Position numbers and translations under genes: made by a program. The notes beneath the pieces were generated by a model that saw nothing but the letters and a program-made list of their open reading frames with translations, did not search any database and was not told the DNA's origin. Of a stretch of DNA of 7,170 nucleotides, positions 1 through 6,868 are shown one piece after another (the first letter of the stretch is position 1; every line of letters starts with the position of its first letter). Origin of the DNA: Thiobacillus sp. (GTDB lineage Bacteria > Pseudomonadota > Gammaproteobacteria > Burkholderiales > Thiobacillaceae); assembly GCA_003510325.1 (NCBI GenBank), contig DONB01000085.1, forward strand, positions 1 to 7,170, given 5' to 3'.

Positions 1-889
1 CCCGGAGCGGCAGCGGAAGCCGGCGTGCCGAGGTCAGCAACGGATAACCCGACTGTCTCAGCGTGGTGCCAGCTTCGCTCTCGAATACGCGGATTTGCCA
101 TGCATTCAGGGCGCGCCGCCACTTGCCCTGATTGTCCGTCCTGACGGTTTTCAGCTTCAGGGCGGCATCGGAGCGGACATGTCCGGCCTGCTGCAGCATG
201 TCGGGGCAGGGTTCGCCAATGAAATCGCAGACCGCGCGTATGGCTGACTCCTTGTCGTTCAGTACGTCCTCATAGCGAATCTCGAGGTATTGCCCGGCCG
301 GAAGCTGGCTGCCCTGGGTCCGGCATACATCGACATACTGCTGCCAGTATTGCGCAGCGTAATAGACGTTGTAGGCACTGAAGTCGTGCTGGCGTCCGAA
401 CAGCGACAGCGCAACGTCGCGGCCGTCGCGCACCAGATGAATGAATTTGGCGTCCGGCCACCACGCAACCAGCTTGTCGAGATGCAGGGCGTAATAAGGC
501 GTCTTGTCGCCCCAGCGATGCTTGCCCAGGCCGGCGGCATTCTTCTCGAATATTCCGGCAATGACATCGCGGACCGTGACACGTCCCTCGGCCAGGAATT
601 CGTCGGCAAGGCGGTCGACGTCGAATTTCACGCCATGCAGGTCGCCATAGAGAAAGATGGAGTTGAAATTGTGGAGGGTCTGCAGCAGGTGGCGCATCCC
701 CTCGTGCGTGTCGAGGCCGCCGAAAGACTGCTGATTCCGGAACAGAGGAATGATGAAATGCGATTCGCCGGTCGGCATGCATACATCCGGCAGGTCGTCC
801 AGAATGAATTGCAGCATCGTCGTGCCCGAGCGGGGCGCGCCGACAATAAAAACGGGAGGCCGGTTTCGGACGGTCTGGGGATCAGCCAT
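1..889 (-). CDS. PAPS-dependent sulfotransferase (C-terminus beyond window)
   Basis: Predicted to transfer a sulfonate group from PAPS to a hydroxyl, here probably on a sugar of the glycan made by this cluster. The frame starts at ATG 889-887 and stays open for 296 codons to the window edge, so only a C-terminal tail should be missing (family proteins are usually about 280-350 residues). Visible motifs: the 5'-phosphosulfate loop GAPRSGTT at residues 17-24 near the N-terminus; WGDKTPYY near 126-133; the 3'-phosphate motif VRDGRDVALS at 153-162, with Arg154 and Ser162 eight residues apart as in known sulfotransferases; YEDVLND near 206-212; and a Lys-Trp-Arg element near 257. There is no signal peptide or membrane segment, so it should be cytosolic. 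The start lies 17 bases after the preceding glycosyltransferase stop, with no clear Shine-Dalgarno, which suggests coupled translation. The fold assignment is strong; the acceptor is unknown. Confidence 0.9.
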   Translation of the reverse strand, partial: MADPQTVRNRPPVFIVGAPRSGTTMLQFILDDLPDVCMPTGESHFIIPLFRNQQSFGGLDTHEGMRHLLQTLHNFNSIFLYGDLHGVKFDVDRLADEFLAEGRVTVRDVIAGIFEKNAAGLGKHRWGDKTPYYALHLDKLVAWWPDAKFIHLVRDGRDVALSLFGRQHDFSAYNVYYAAQYWQQYVDVCRTQGSQLPAGQYLEIRYEDVLNDKESAIRAVCDFIGEPCPDMLQQAGHVRSDAALKLKTVRTDNQGKWRRALNAWQIRVFESEAGTTLRQSGYPLLTSARRLPLPLR

Positions 890-906
890 GCTGAAAAGTG
901 AAAACC

Positions 907-2130
907 TTATCGGATTGTCGGGCCGGCCAGGGTCATGTCCATGATCTGGCGCGTAATGTTGGGCCACGCCAGTTCACGGGCCGCATCGTGCGTGGCGGCC
1001 TCGAACGACGCCTGTTCGGCAGCGGACATCGACATGAATGTGGAAAGGGCAGCCTGCACCCCGGCCAGATCCCCGGTGGGCGCAAGCAGGCCGATGCGGT
1101 ATTGGCGGCTGAGCTCGCCGCTTTCCCCGGTATCGGAACAGATCGATACCCTTCCAAACGCGATCGCCTGGGCGAGCACGCCGGATGCGCCGATGAACGC
1201 GCCGTAGTATGCCCATACTGCGTCGGCAGCGGCAAAGAAGGATTTTACCGCTTCGTCGGGAATGAACGACTCGTGGTGACGAATATGCAGATGGGCCTTT
1301 TGGGTCAATTCGGGCATGTCGAAAGGGTGGGGTTCGTCTTTCACCTTCATGCCGGCGAACAGGAGCACAAGCGGCCTGTCGAGCGTCATGCGGCGGATGG
1401 CGTCCGCCAGCGTGTCGATTTCCTTGCGGCGGACAGCTTGCAGGCCGAAGACCAGCAACACCCTGGCATCGTCGGCAATGCCCAGATTGCGTCTGGCGAT
1501 TGCGCGCTCCTCATTGCTGGCAGGGTCGGGCCAAAGCCCGTGTGCGACATAGTGGCCGACTGCCGGCCAGTTCATGTTGAGCCTGATCCACTCCAGCAGT
1601 TTCCTGGAGTGGACGAACATTTCAACGCGGCGCAGCCGGATGCGGTCGAGACGGAAAAGCCGCTGCCAGCGGTGCCTGTTCCAGCTGAAGTTGTGGTGTT
1701 CCGTAAAGGCGGTGCGATGGGAGTACAGCCCCAGAAGCGAAGCCAGTCCAAGCGGCCAGGTGCTCTGCTGATTGTCCGACTTGAAATCGGACCAGTAGAC
1801 CAGATCGTACGTGCCGGGACGAACATGAAGGATCAGCCATGCGAGGCAGAGCAGGATGGGGTTGCCGCTGCATCTGTGCCATAACCACTTCATCGGCCCG
1901 GTGAAGGTGTCGGCACGGTCAGCGAGGCAGAGACCGGGGATGGTGGTGGCCTTGTGCGAGGCCGCCTTGGCGGGGAAGGGGTGCAGCAGGGTGACGCTTG
2001 CACCATTCAAGGAGAATCCCGCAGCCATCTCCAGCGGAAAGACCGAAAAGTGGCCGAGCCGGTGCATGAACGGTGCAACGACCAGAATTTTTCTGCGTGA
2101 GCCGCTGGGCGGGTGACGAGGGTCGATCAT
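907..2130 (-). CDS. GT4-like (GT-B fold) glycosyltransferase
   Basis: Predicted retaining glycosyltransferase of 407 residues, adding one sugar from a nucleotide donor to a lipid-linked glycan on the cytosolic face of the inner membrane. The N-terminal Rossmann half begins with a beta strand (KILVVAP, 14-20) and a His/Gly-containing loop. The C-terminal donor-binding half begins near residue 222 (ARVLLVFGL), followed by a basic element (VRRKE, 233-237). Oddity: the acidic EX7E pair typical of GT4 enzymes is absent. The equivalent stretch is GASGVLAQAIAFGRVS at 314-329, with Gln321 where the second glutamate is expected. A Ser-Gly-Val-Leu version of this motif occurs in some GT4-like enzymes, to my knowledge, so the protein need not be inactive. 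ATG 2130-2128 follows the methyltransferase stop by 12 bases, with only a weak AGG upstream (2138-2140). The family call is good; donor and acceptor are unknown. Confidence 0.85.
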   Translation of the reverse strand: MIDPRHPPSGSRRKILVVAPFMHRLGHFSVFPLEMAAGFSLNGASVTLLHPFPAKAASHKATTIPGLCLADRADTFTGPMKWLWHRCSGNPILLCLAWLILHVRPGTYDLVYWSDFKSDNQQSTWPLGLASLLGLYSHRTAFTEHHNFSWNRHRWQRLFRLDRIRLRRVEMFVHSRKLLEWIRLNMNWPAVGHYVAHGLWPDPASNEERAIARRNLGIADDARVLLVFGLQAVRRKEIDTLADAIRRMTLDRPLVLLFAGMKVKDEPHPFDMPELTQKAHLHIRHHESFIPDEAVKSFFAAADAVWAYYGAFIGASGVLAQAIAFGRVSICSDTGESGELSRQYRIGLLAPTGDLAGVQAALSTFMSMSAAEQASFEAATHDAARELAWPNITRQIMDMTLAGPTIR

Positions 2131-2142
2131 GGGTTGGCCTGT

Positions 2143-2901
2143 TCAGGACAGTTCGCCCAGCAGCGAAGACTTGATGAAAACGGCATCCATTTCGATGAGC
2201 CGCGGGAAGTGGCCGCGGTTGTTGGCAAACAGCCCGCTCAGGGAAAAGCCGTGATCGGCCATGAAGCGGATGCTTTCCGATATGTCCGGCGCACCTTCGT
2301 AAATGACCTGGAAGCTGACCTCGAGCTGAATGGCCGGGATTTTCTCCAGGGCGTAAGCGGCAGCGTCGAGCACGCGCAGTTCGGTTCCCTGCGTGTCCAG
2401 TTTGACGAAGGGTTTCTTGAATTCAAATGCCGCTTCCTGGCTGCGAAACAGGTCATCCAGCGTTTCGACCTTGACGCGAATGGTCTCCTTGATTTTCTGC
2501 TGGCCGTGAAATTTGCCGTCAAACTGTCCGGATGGCGCCATCAGGGAACTGAACTCATGCCCGACCATGATGTTGAAGTCGGCGCTGCCGGGAGTGGAGT
2601 CGAGTGCGGCTTCATGAATCGTCCAGTGTGGATCGTGGCGAGCTTTCTCGATCAATTTCCGCACGATGTCCGGGATTGGCTCGACGGAGAGGATGTGGCC
2701 GCTGAAGCCGATTTCCTTGCGTAGCAGGCGCGCATACTGGCCATTGTTCGCACCGACGTCGAAGACGAAGTCGAACGAAAAGCGTTCGAACAGTCTTCTG
2801 AGGTAGTGATGTCCAGCGGTGAGCCCCAGTTCGTCCTCGCGCACGCAAGTGTAGCCCTGTCGGGAAACGAGGCGGTTGAGCAGGTCTATGGCTTGAGTCA
2901 T
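2143..2901 (-). CDS. FkbM-family SAM-dependent methyltransferase
   Basis: Predicted O-methyltransferase of 252 residues that uses S-adenosylmethionine, probably to methylate a hydroxyl of the cluster's glycan. FkbM-family enzymes are common in polysaccharide and lipopolysaccharide loci. The SAM-binding motif I is FDVGANNGQYA at about 47-57. The acidic end of the second strand is SVEPIP (72-77). A family-typical block runs from VKVETLDDLF (143-152) to VKLDTQGTE (166-174). The C-terminal strand containing EMDAVFIK (237-244) closes the fold. There is no signal peptide or membrane segment. The ATG at 2901 overlaps the stop of the upstream glycosyltransferase as ATGA, and a strong AGGAG lies 7 bases before it, so this start is well fixed and translation is coupled. 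Family assignment is firm; the methylated position cannot be read from sequence. Confidence 0.92.
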   Translation of the reverse strand: MTQAIDLLNRLVSRQGYTCVREDELGLTAGHHYLRRLFERFSFDFVFDVGANNGQYARLLRKEIGFSGHILSVEPIPDIVRKLIEKARHDPHWTIHEAALDSTPGSADFNIMVGHEFSSLMAPSGQFDGKFHGQQKIKETIRVKVETLDDLFRSQEAAFEFKKPFVKLDTQGTELRVLDAAAYALEKIPAIQLEVSFQVIYEGAPDISESIRFMADHGFSLSGLFANNRGHFPRLIEMDAVFIKSSLLGELS

Positions 2902-3845
2902 GCGAGGGCTCCTGACTGGTTGTTTTTCACGCGTCGCGAGTAACCGATGATGGCGCCAAGTGCATTGGAGGCATTCATGGCTTGCCTGACCCGTCCCTGC
3001 CGGCCTGTTGCGAACATGATCGCTGTCCGAAAAGCATGGCGCAGGAATTGCCCGACCAGAAAAGGCGGGACACCGAGGAGTTTTCTCGAATAGTCAGGCA
3101 TGCGGAACTGGCCCTGGCGCAGGCCGGCCCGGTAATGGAGCTTCAAAAAATAGCTGCGCGTCAGGCGCCATTCCTCCACCGCATGCAGCACGATCATTTC
3201 CGGACGGTAGCGGATGCGCGCGCGGCGTTCCAGCAGCGTGCGGAACATGATGGCATCGGAGCCGCCCCCGACCACATTGCCGACGCGATCAAACCGCTTG
3301 TCGAAGCGCAATGTCGGGTCGCTCCTGAACAGGCGCATGTCGTAGGCGACGTTGGCCGTCCATATCGGTGTGCTCGCATCCCCGATCCAGAAGGCATCGG
3401 CGCCATGGTCGACGGCAGCCAGAAAGCCCAGCAGGTTATCTTCGAGCCAGGCGGGGCGCGGGACGGTGCTGAAGTCCATTTCCACACGCCCGCCGACGCA
3501 TTCCGCACCTTCGTTCAATATCGCATCGGCGGCGGCGGCGATCAGGCCGGGCAGGGGAATTTCGTCATCGTCGATGTAGACGAGGATGTCGCTGTCGAGC
3601 GCTTCGGCGATGCCGCGATTGCGTGCGGCGACGATGCCCTGCACCGGCTCGGTGACCCAGCGCAGGGGCGGGCCCGGCAACTGCGCCAGGTGTGCCAGAA
3701 CCTCGGCCGTGCTGTCGCTGCTGTTGTTGTTGATTGCCAGGATCTCGAACGGGATCGGGCAGGTTTGCGCCCGCATGGCAGCCACCAGCTTTTCCAGCCG
3801 GTCGGCGCGGTTGAACGTGCAAAAAGCGAACGTAAGTTTGGGCAT
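2898..3845 (-). CDS. Family 2 glycosyltransferase (GT-A fold)
   Basis: Predicted inverting glycosyltransferase of 315 residues acting on the cytosolic side of the membrane on a lipid-linked glycan. The protein opens with the GT2 strand and loop LTFAFCTFNRADRL (4-17). It continues with EILAINNNSSD (34-44, nucleotide binding) and an ARNRG element (74-78). The metal-binding DXD-type motif is YIDDDE at 90-95. GGGSDAIMF (193-201) sits where the catalytic-base motif (usually GGEDxDF) is found. The last 90 residues carry a basic, partly hydrophobic region (PPFLVGQFLRHAF, 260-272), perhaps a membrane-surface helix. I chose ATG 3845-3843; a TTG four codons upstream (3857) is possible, but neither has a clear ribosome site. 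It overlaps the FkbM gene downstream by 4 bases. The 130-base gap upstream is unusual for this operon. Donor and acceptor are unknown. Confidence 0.9.
   Translation of the reverse strand: MPKLTFAFCTFNRADRLEKLVAAMRAQTCPIPFEILAINNNSSDSTAEVLAHLAQLPGPPLRWVTEPVQGIVAARNRGIAEALDSDILVYIDDDEIPLPGLIAAAADAILNEGAECVGGRVEMDFSTVPRPAWLEDNLLGFLAAVDHGADAFWIGDASTPIWTANVAYDMRLFRSDPTLRFDKRFDRVGNVVGGGSDAIMFRTLLERRARIRYRPEMIVLHAVEEWRLTRSYFLKLHYRAGLRQGQFRMPDYSRKLLGVPPFLVGQFLRHAFRTAIMFATGRQGRVRQAMNASNALGAIIGYSRRVKNNQSGALA
2909..2913 (-). promoter_or_regulatory. Ribosome binding site of the FkbM methyltransferase gene
   Basis: On the minus strand AGGAG is followed by a 7-base spacer (CCCTCGC) and then the ATG at 2901. 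It lies inside the last codons of the upstream glycosyltransferase gene. It is one of only two strong Shine-Dalgarno sequences in the window and settles the start despite the 4-base gene overlap. Confidence 0.7.
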
Positions 3846-3853
3846 ACGGGAAC

Positions 3854-3983
3854 TCAATTACGGTTACGCATGCTGCCCGGTATCGACGGTCCGGTCAGCG
3901 GCTCGACTACATCTTCTTCCATCTGCAGGAGACTTGCCAGAAGGTACGGGTCGTGTCTCGGTCAGGTCATAGAAACTAGCCAT
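3854..3983 (-). pseudogene. Candidate small gene broken by one base, between two glycosyltransferases
   Basis: The gap between the two family 2 glycosyltransferase genes has protein-like content split over two frames. One frame starts at ATG 3983-3981, overlapping the upstream stop by 8 bases, and reads MASFYDLTE. The +1 frame then reads HDPYLLASLLQ, continues through MEEDVVEPLTG and ends in NRN before a TGA at 3856-3854, 8 bases ahead of the next ATG. The span is 130 bases, which is 43 codons plus one base, so removing one base near 3955 would give a 42-residue protein filling the gap exactly. Unjoined, the first frame runs on as unconvincing Arg/Ser-rich sequence to a TAA, and the second could start only at an ATG around 3922 (22 residues). 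No family is recognised. It could be a decayed gene fragment, a sequencing error in a real small gene, or chance. Confidence 0.3.
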
Positions 3984-4926
3984 CGGGCTTGTGCTTTACG
4001 CTGTCCCGTTGGCTGATCAGCCAGCTGTGCCAGGATTCGGGCAGCCAAGCGGGCAGCATGTATGCCCAGTCCTTGAACGTGCCGTAGCCCTGCTTCATGA
4101 CGGCGCGGAAGATTTTTCGTGCGGCGGGCAGGTCCCGCTTCCAGTAGCTGACATAGCCCCGGTGCAATAGCTCGCCAGCCGTGAGCTGGCTGATGCGTTG
4201 TTTGCCCAGGTTGCCGATCACGGCCGGATTGGCCTGCAGGAATTTGCGCTGTGCACGCCAGTGATTGAGGGCAATACGGGCTCGGTTGCGGGTGATCTGC
4301 TCGCCGCCGTGATGGTGGTAGTAGGCGAGCACGCGCGGTACGCGAATCAGTCGATGCAGGGTGCCGATACGTAGCCATAGATCGTAGTCCATGCACGAGC
4401 TCAACTGCTCGTCGAAACAACCGGCCTCGCGGATGATGCGGGTGCGCACCAGCGCTCCGTGAATGGGCCATCGGCATCCGCCAAGCAGCAACTCGATCTT
4501 GTTGCTGTTTTCATACTCGGGAGGAATGAAGGGGTCGTCGCGCCCTTTGCCCAAGCCGATATTTTGCCAGCCGCAATAGGCGATGCCGGCATCGGGTTCG
4601 GGATCGAGTGCGGTCGTCATGGCCTGAAGAAACTCGGGGTGCCAGGTATCGTCGGAGTCCAGGAAGGCGGTATAAGCGCCGCGTGCCTCCTGCAGGGCGC
4701 GATTGCGTGCGGCGGCCGCCCCCGCATTGGCTTGCCGGTAAATGCGTATTCGGGGCTCCGATTGGGCAAGCGACTGCAGCACCTGCCATGAATTATCGGT
4801 GGAACCGTCGTCGACGATGATCAGTTCCCAGGCGGCAAGCGTCTGGGCTTGCACGCTCCCAACGCTGGCAGGCAGATGAGCCGCTGCGTTATGGCAAGGC
4901 ATGACGACGGAGATGGTCGGGTGCAT
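3976..4926 (-). CDS. Family 2 glycosyltransferase (GT-A fold)
   Basis: Predicted inverting glycosyltransferase of 316 residues that adds a sugar to the growing repeat unit in the cytosol. The first strand is TISVVMPCHNAA (4-15). The nucleotide-binding motif is IIVDDGSTDNS (36-46). An NAGAAAARNRAL stretch (67-78) is classic for the family. The DXD-type metal site is FLDSDDTW at 88-95. The motif CMDYDLWLRIG (178-188) occupies the catalytic-base position (usually ED.DLW). The remaining C-terminal 100 or so residues are helical and basic, without a clear transmembrane segment. The start ATG 4926-4924 follows the deacetylase stop by 7 bases; a weak AAGG lies a little far upstream. It differs from the other family 2 enzyme in the window (DSDD rather than DDD, different C-terminal half), so the two are unlikely to be a recent duplication. 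Specificity is unknown. Confidence 0.93.
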   Translation of the reverse strand: MHPTISVVMPCHNAAAHLPASVGSVQAQTLAAWELIIVDDGSTDNSWQVLQSLAQSEPRIRIYRQANAGAAAARNRALQEARGAYTAFLDSDDTWHPEFLQAMTTALDPEPDAGIAYCGWQNIGLGKGRDDPFIPPEYENSNKIELLLGGCRWPIHGALVRTRIIREAGCFDEQLSSCMDYDLWLRIGTLHRLIRVPRVLAYYHHHGGEQITRNRARIALNHWRAQRKFLQANPAVIGNLGKQRISQLTAGELLHRGYVSYWKRDLPAARKIFRAVMKQGYGTFKDWAYMLPAWLPESWHSWLISQRDSVKHKPDG

Positions 4927-4933
4927 TGTTGAT

Positions 4934-5728
4934 TTAAGCCTTATTCAATCGCCTGATCGCATGACCTGCAAGGTCGCGCCATCGCACATCATGGCGGCCA
5001 AGGCAGAGTTTACGTGCGAAGCTGCCCAGCGTGTCGGTGTTGAACACGGTCAGGCGCCGCAATAAATATGGCGTGTTGTCGCGCAGTGCCCAGCCTGTTC
5101 GTGTCGTGCAGGCCGCAGTGTAGCCGGATTGTCTGACTGCTTCGGCACAGCGTTCATCCCAGGCGCCATAGGGGTAGGCGAAACTGCCGACGGTATTGCC
5201 CAGTACGTCTTCCAGCATGGCTTTGGAGTCCGCCAGTTCATGCAGCAGGCGCGTTTCGTCGACCTCGGTCAGGCGTACATGGGTGGCCGTGTGCGAACCA
5301 ATCTCCATGCCGTTTGCCTGCATGTCGCGCAGCTCGGTTGCATTGAGCAGTCGTCCACCCGGGCGTCCGTCTGCAGGCCATTTGGGAGGCTGTCCGATCG
5401 AACCGGTCACGATGAACCAGCTGGCGCGCATGCCGCGCTTCTGGAGTTCTTCACAGGCTGCCAGGTTGTCGACATAACCGTCGTCAAAGGTAATGACGGC
5501 AGTGCGTCCGGTCCATGTCTTGGCGGGACAGGAAACCAGTTCACCCATGGTCGGTATTGCGTAACCTTCGGCTGCGAGGAAGTCGAGCTGGTTGCGGAAC
5601 TGCTGCATGGTGACCGTCCATGGCCACGCCGGGCTGCCTGCGTCCGAGGCGACGGCGTGATACATGAGCATCACCGGGCCATGCTGGCCGGCGTCCCGGT
5701 GCAGCCATGTCGAAAGCGGGTCAATCAT
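4934..5728 (-). CDS. Polysaccharide deacetylase (NodB fold, carbohydrate esterase 4 type)
   Basis: Predicted metal-dependent hydrolase removing acetyl groups from N-acetylated (or O-acetylated) sugars. From the chosen start (264 residues) the protein has VMLMYHAV (20-27), typical of the PgaB-like branch; TFDDG (80-84) with the catalytic and metal-binding aspartates; SHTATH (145-150) with the two metal-binding histidines; and FAYPYG (183-188). A late LLRRL (222-226) lies where classical enzymes carry a Leu-x-His, a change I believe is common in this branch. There is no signal peptide or membrane anchor, so action on a lipid-linked precursor in the cytosol is likelier than on exported polymer. 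Start: ATG 5728 gives a family-like N-terminus (MIDPLSTWL). ATGs at 5758 and 5782 add 10 or 18 residues, but none has a good ribosome site. The gene ends 7 bases before the next glycosyltransferase. Confidence 0.88.
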   Translation of the reverse strand: MIDPLSTWLHRDAGQHGPVMLMYHAVASDAGSPAWPWTVTMQQFRNQLDFLAAEGYAIPTMGELVSCPAKTWTGRTAVITFDDGYVDNLAACEELQKRGMRASWFIVTGSIGQPPKWPADGRPGGRLLNATELRDMQANGMEIGSHTATHVRLTEVDETRLLHELADSKAMLEDVLGNTVGSFAYPYGAWDERCAEAVRQSGYTAACTTRTGWALRDNTPYLLRRLTVFNTDTLGSFARKLCLGRHDVRWRDLAGHAIRRLNKA

Positions 5729-5988
5729 GCTGACGGGACGGGCGGCCGGGACTGGCATGCCGGATTCCGAATGCCAGTCCATTCCCGAATGGCGCGGCGC
5801 AAGCGGTCACGATCCGTCCGGGCGACACCGGGCCCGCATCGCGGCAGATCTGTGGGTGCGTCGTGTCGGCTGGCCGGAAGCAAGGCGTGGGTGCCATCGC
5901 GAACCTTTCCCGTGGGCCGGGGGCTGAGCATGAAAAATGTGGCATCGTTAAAAATTGTCGAAAAAACCCGTTTGAACGCAGGCTTCAT
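5725..5988 (-). CDS. Possible small ORF, 87 codons, function unknown
   Basis: This frame begins 9 bases after the upstream methyltransferase stop, with a weak GGA five bases before its ATG. It ends with a TGA that overlaps the favoured deacetylase start as ATGA, the same arrangement as the genuine overlap at 2898-2901. That positional fit is the main reason to list it. Against it: the predicted protein is unusually rich in arginine (13 of 87) and proline, as chance frames in GC-rich DNA tend to be; it has no recognisable domain, membrane segment or signal; and a terminator-like hairpin lies inside its first codons. It may equally be untranslated leader DNA between two transcription units. Confidence 0.22.
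   Translation of the reverse strand: MKPAFKRVFSTIFNDATFFMLSPRPTGKVRDGTHALLPASRHDAPTDLPRCGPGVARTDRDRLRRAIREWTGIRNPACQSRPPVPSA
5961..5985 (-). terminator. Weak intrinsic terminator-like hairpin
   Basis: On the minus strand, 12 bases after the methyltransferase stop, AGCC and CGT can pair with ACG and GGTT around a TCAA loop, with a 2-base TG bulge and one G-T pair, followed directly by a run of six T and a further T-rich stretch. The stem is short and imperfect, so full termination is doubtful; partial polarity or no effect is also possible. If active, the deacetylase and downstream genes would need a promoter in 5729-5960, where I see AT-rich patches but no convincing -35/-10 pair. Confidence 0.25.
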
Positions 5989-5997
5989 TTTTATCCG

Positions 5998-6861
5998 TCA
6001 TGATTTTCTTGTAAGGAGGCACACGCCATCTACCGTATCGAACCATTGCTCGTTCCAGCCCGGGTCTTCGGCCATCCATTGCCTGATCATGTTCGATTCC
6101 ATCGAACGGTGTGCATCATCCACAAATACCAGGGCATTGTGCGACAGACGTTGCCGCAGGACGGGAAATGCGGGGTAGCGGGCGGCCTGTGAGATGCCCT
6201 GGCTCTGTGGGGGGCCGTCCACGAGAAGAAGATCGATTGCGCCCAGTTTGTCCAGCTCGCTTTGGGGGATGTCGTACCAATTGAACGCCTGATTCCCTAG
6301 CGAAAGTGCTTTCAGCGGGGCATCGACCACGGTCACGACATCATCCAGCCCGAGAAATTCGACGTATCTGCGAGTCTGGCTGGCCCAGCCAGGGTCATGG
6401 TCGACCGAGAGTACGTGGCCTTGCCCCCCTCTTTTAACGATCTGTCCAAGAATCAGGGTCGAGACGCCGGATCCCAGCTCCAGGATCGTTCCGGGTCTTC
6501 GGGTCAGCACCTCGCGCGCCAGCAGGGCGGCGGAGTCGCCCGTCAGCGCCCAGCCCCCACCCATGGGCAGCGGCAAGTCCTGCGTATACGGGCCGAGCCG
6601 GACGAGCCCGTGTATGTCTCCGACATCCCGACGCACTCTTTCCAGGCGTTTCCTCAGCGTATGCGTGCGGTTGTCCATCAGGTCGGTGGATGACTGTTTC
6701 GCATTGTGCACCAGTGCGCCGATAACTGCGCAAATGGCCAGAGCCGGCCAGATTGCGGAAAACGTGGTGAACCCGAGGCTGGCGCCGAGGGCCGTGATTC
6801 CGCCGCCAGCCAGGCCTGCAGCCGAGCCCAGCGCCAGGCTTTTGACTATATGCTTTTCCAT
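5998..6861 (-). CDS. Membrane-anchored class I SAM-dependent methyltransferase
   Basis: Predicted SAM-dependent methyltransferase of 287 residues. Residues about 8-31 and 33-53 form two adjacent hydrophobic, Gly/Ala-rich segments (such as AAGLAGGGITALGASLG and AIWPALAICAVIGALV), probably a membrane hairpin. A charged helical linker follows (65-82), then a Rossmann domain with motif I ILELGSGVSTL (126-136), the acidic second strand LSVDHDP (151-157), and IDLLLVDGPP (209-218), where the Asp-Gly-Pro-Pro resembles Methyltransf_24-type enzymes. The catalytic domain should face the cytosol. I chose ATG 6861 because AAAGGG lies 7 bases upstream; a TTG at 6957 or ATG at 6888 would add poor-looking sequence ahead of the hairpin. 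Context suggests methylation of a lipid-linked glycan or another membrane-proximal substrate, but the substrate is unknown. It lies 92 bases after the amidotransferase stop and 269 bases before the favoured deacetylase start. Confidence 0.85.
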   Translation of the reverse strand: MEKHIVKSLALGSAAGLAGGGITALGASLGFTTFSAIWPALAICAVIGALVHNAKQSSTDLMDNRTHTLRKRLERVRRDVGDIHGLVRLGPYTQDLPLPMGGGWALTGDSAALLAREVLTRRPGTILELGSGVSTLILGQIVKRGGQGHVLSVDHDPGWASQTRRYVEFLGLDDVVTVVDAPLKALSLGNQAFNWYDIPQSELDKLGAIDLLLVDGPPQSQGISQAARYPAFPVLRQRLSHNALVFVDDAHRSMESNMIRQWMAEDPGWNEQWFDTVDGVCLLTRKS

Positions 6862-6868
6862 CTGATTT

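Noticed and set aside
3846..3857. A TTG start at 3857 for the family 2 glycosyltransferase ending at 2898
   Set aside because: ATG 3845 gives the usual short lead into the first GT2 strand, and the TTG has no better ribosome site. It remains possible but is less likely.
3878..3895. CCGG-flanked inverted sequence in the gap between the two family 2 glycosyltransferases, considered as a terminator
   Set aside because: Only four base pairs close a ten-base loop, and no T run follows on either strand.
2982..4016. A 344-codon open frame on the plus strand, and similar long plus-strand frames at 5129-6178, 898-1884, 290-901 and 2113-2724
   Set aside because: They lie opposite minus-strand genes with clear catalytic motifs, encode no recognisable domains and are rich in Arg, Gly, Ala and His. 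Such antisense frames are expected in GC-rich DNA.
4401..4820. Overlapping short frames on both strands inside the family 2 glycosyltransferase at 3976-4926
   Set aside because: They fall wholly within a gene with intact DXD and catalytic-base motifs and have no independent coding signal.
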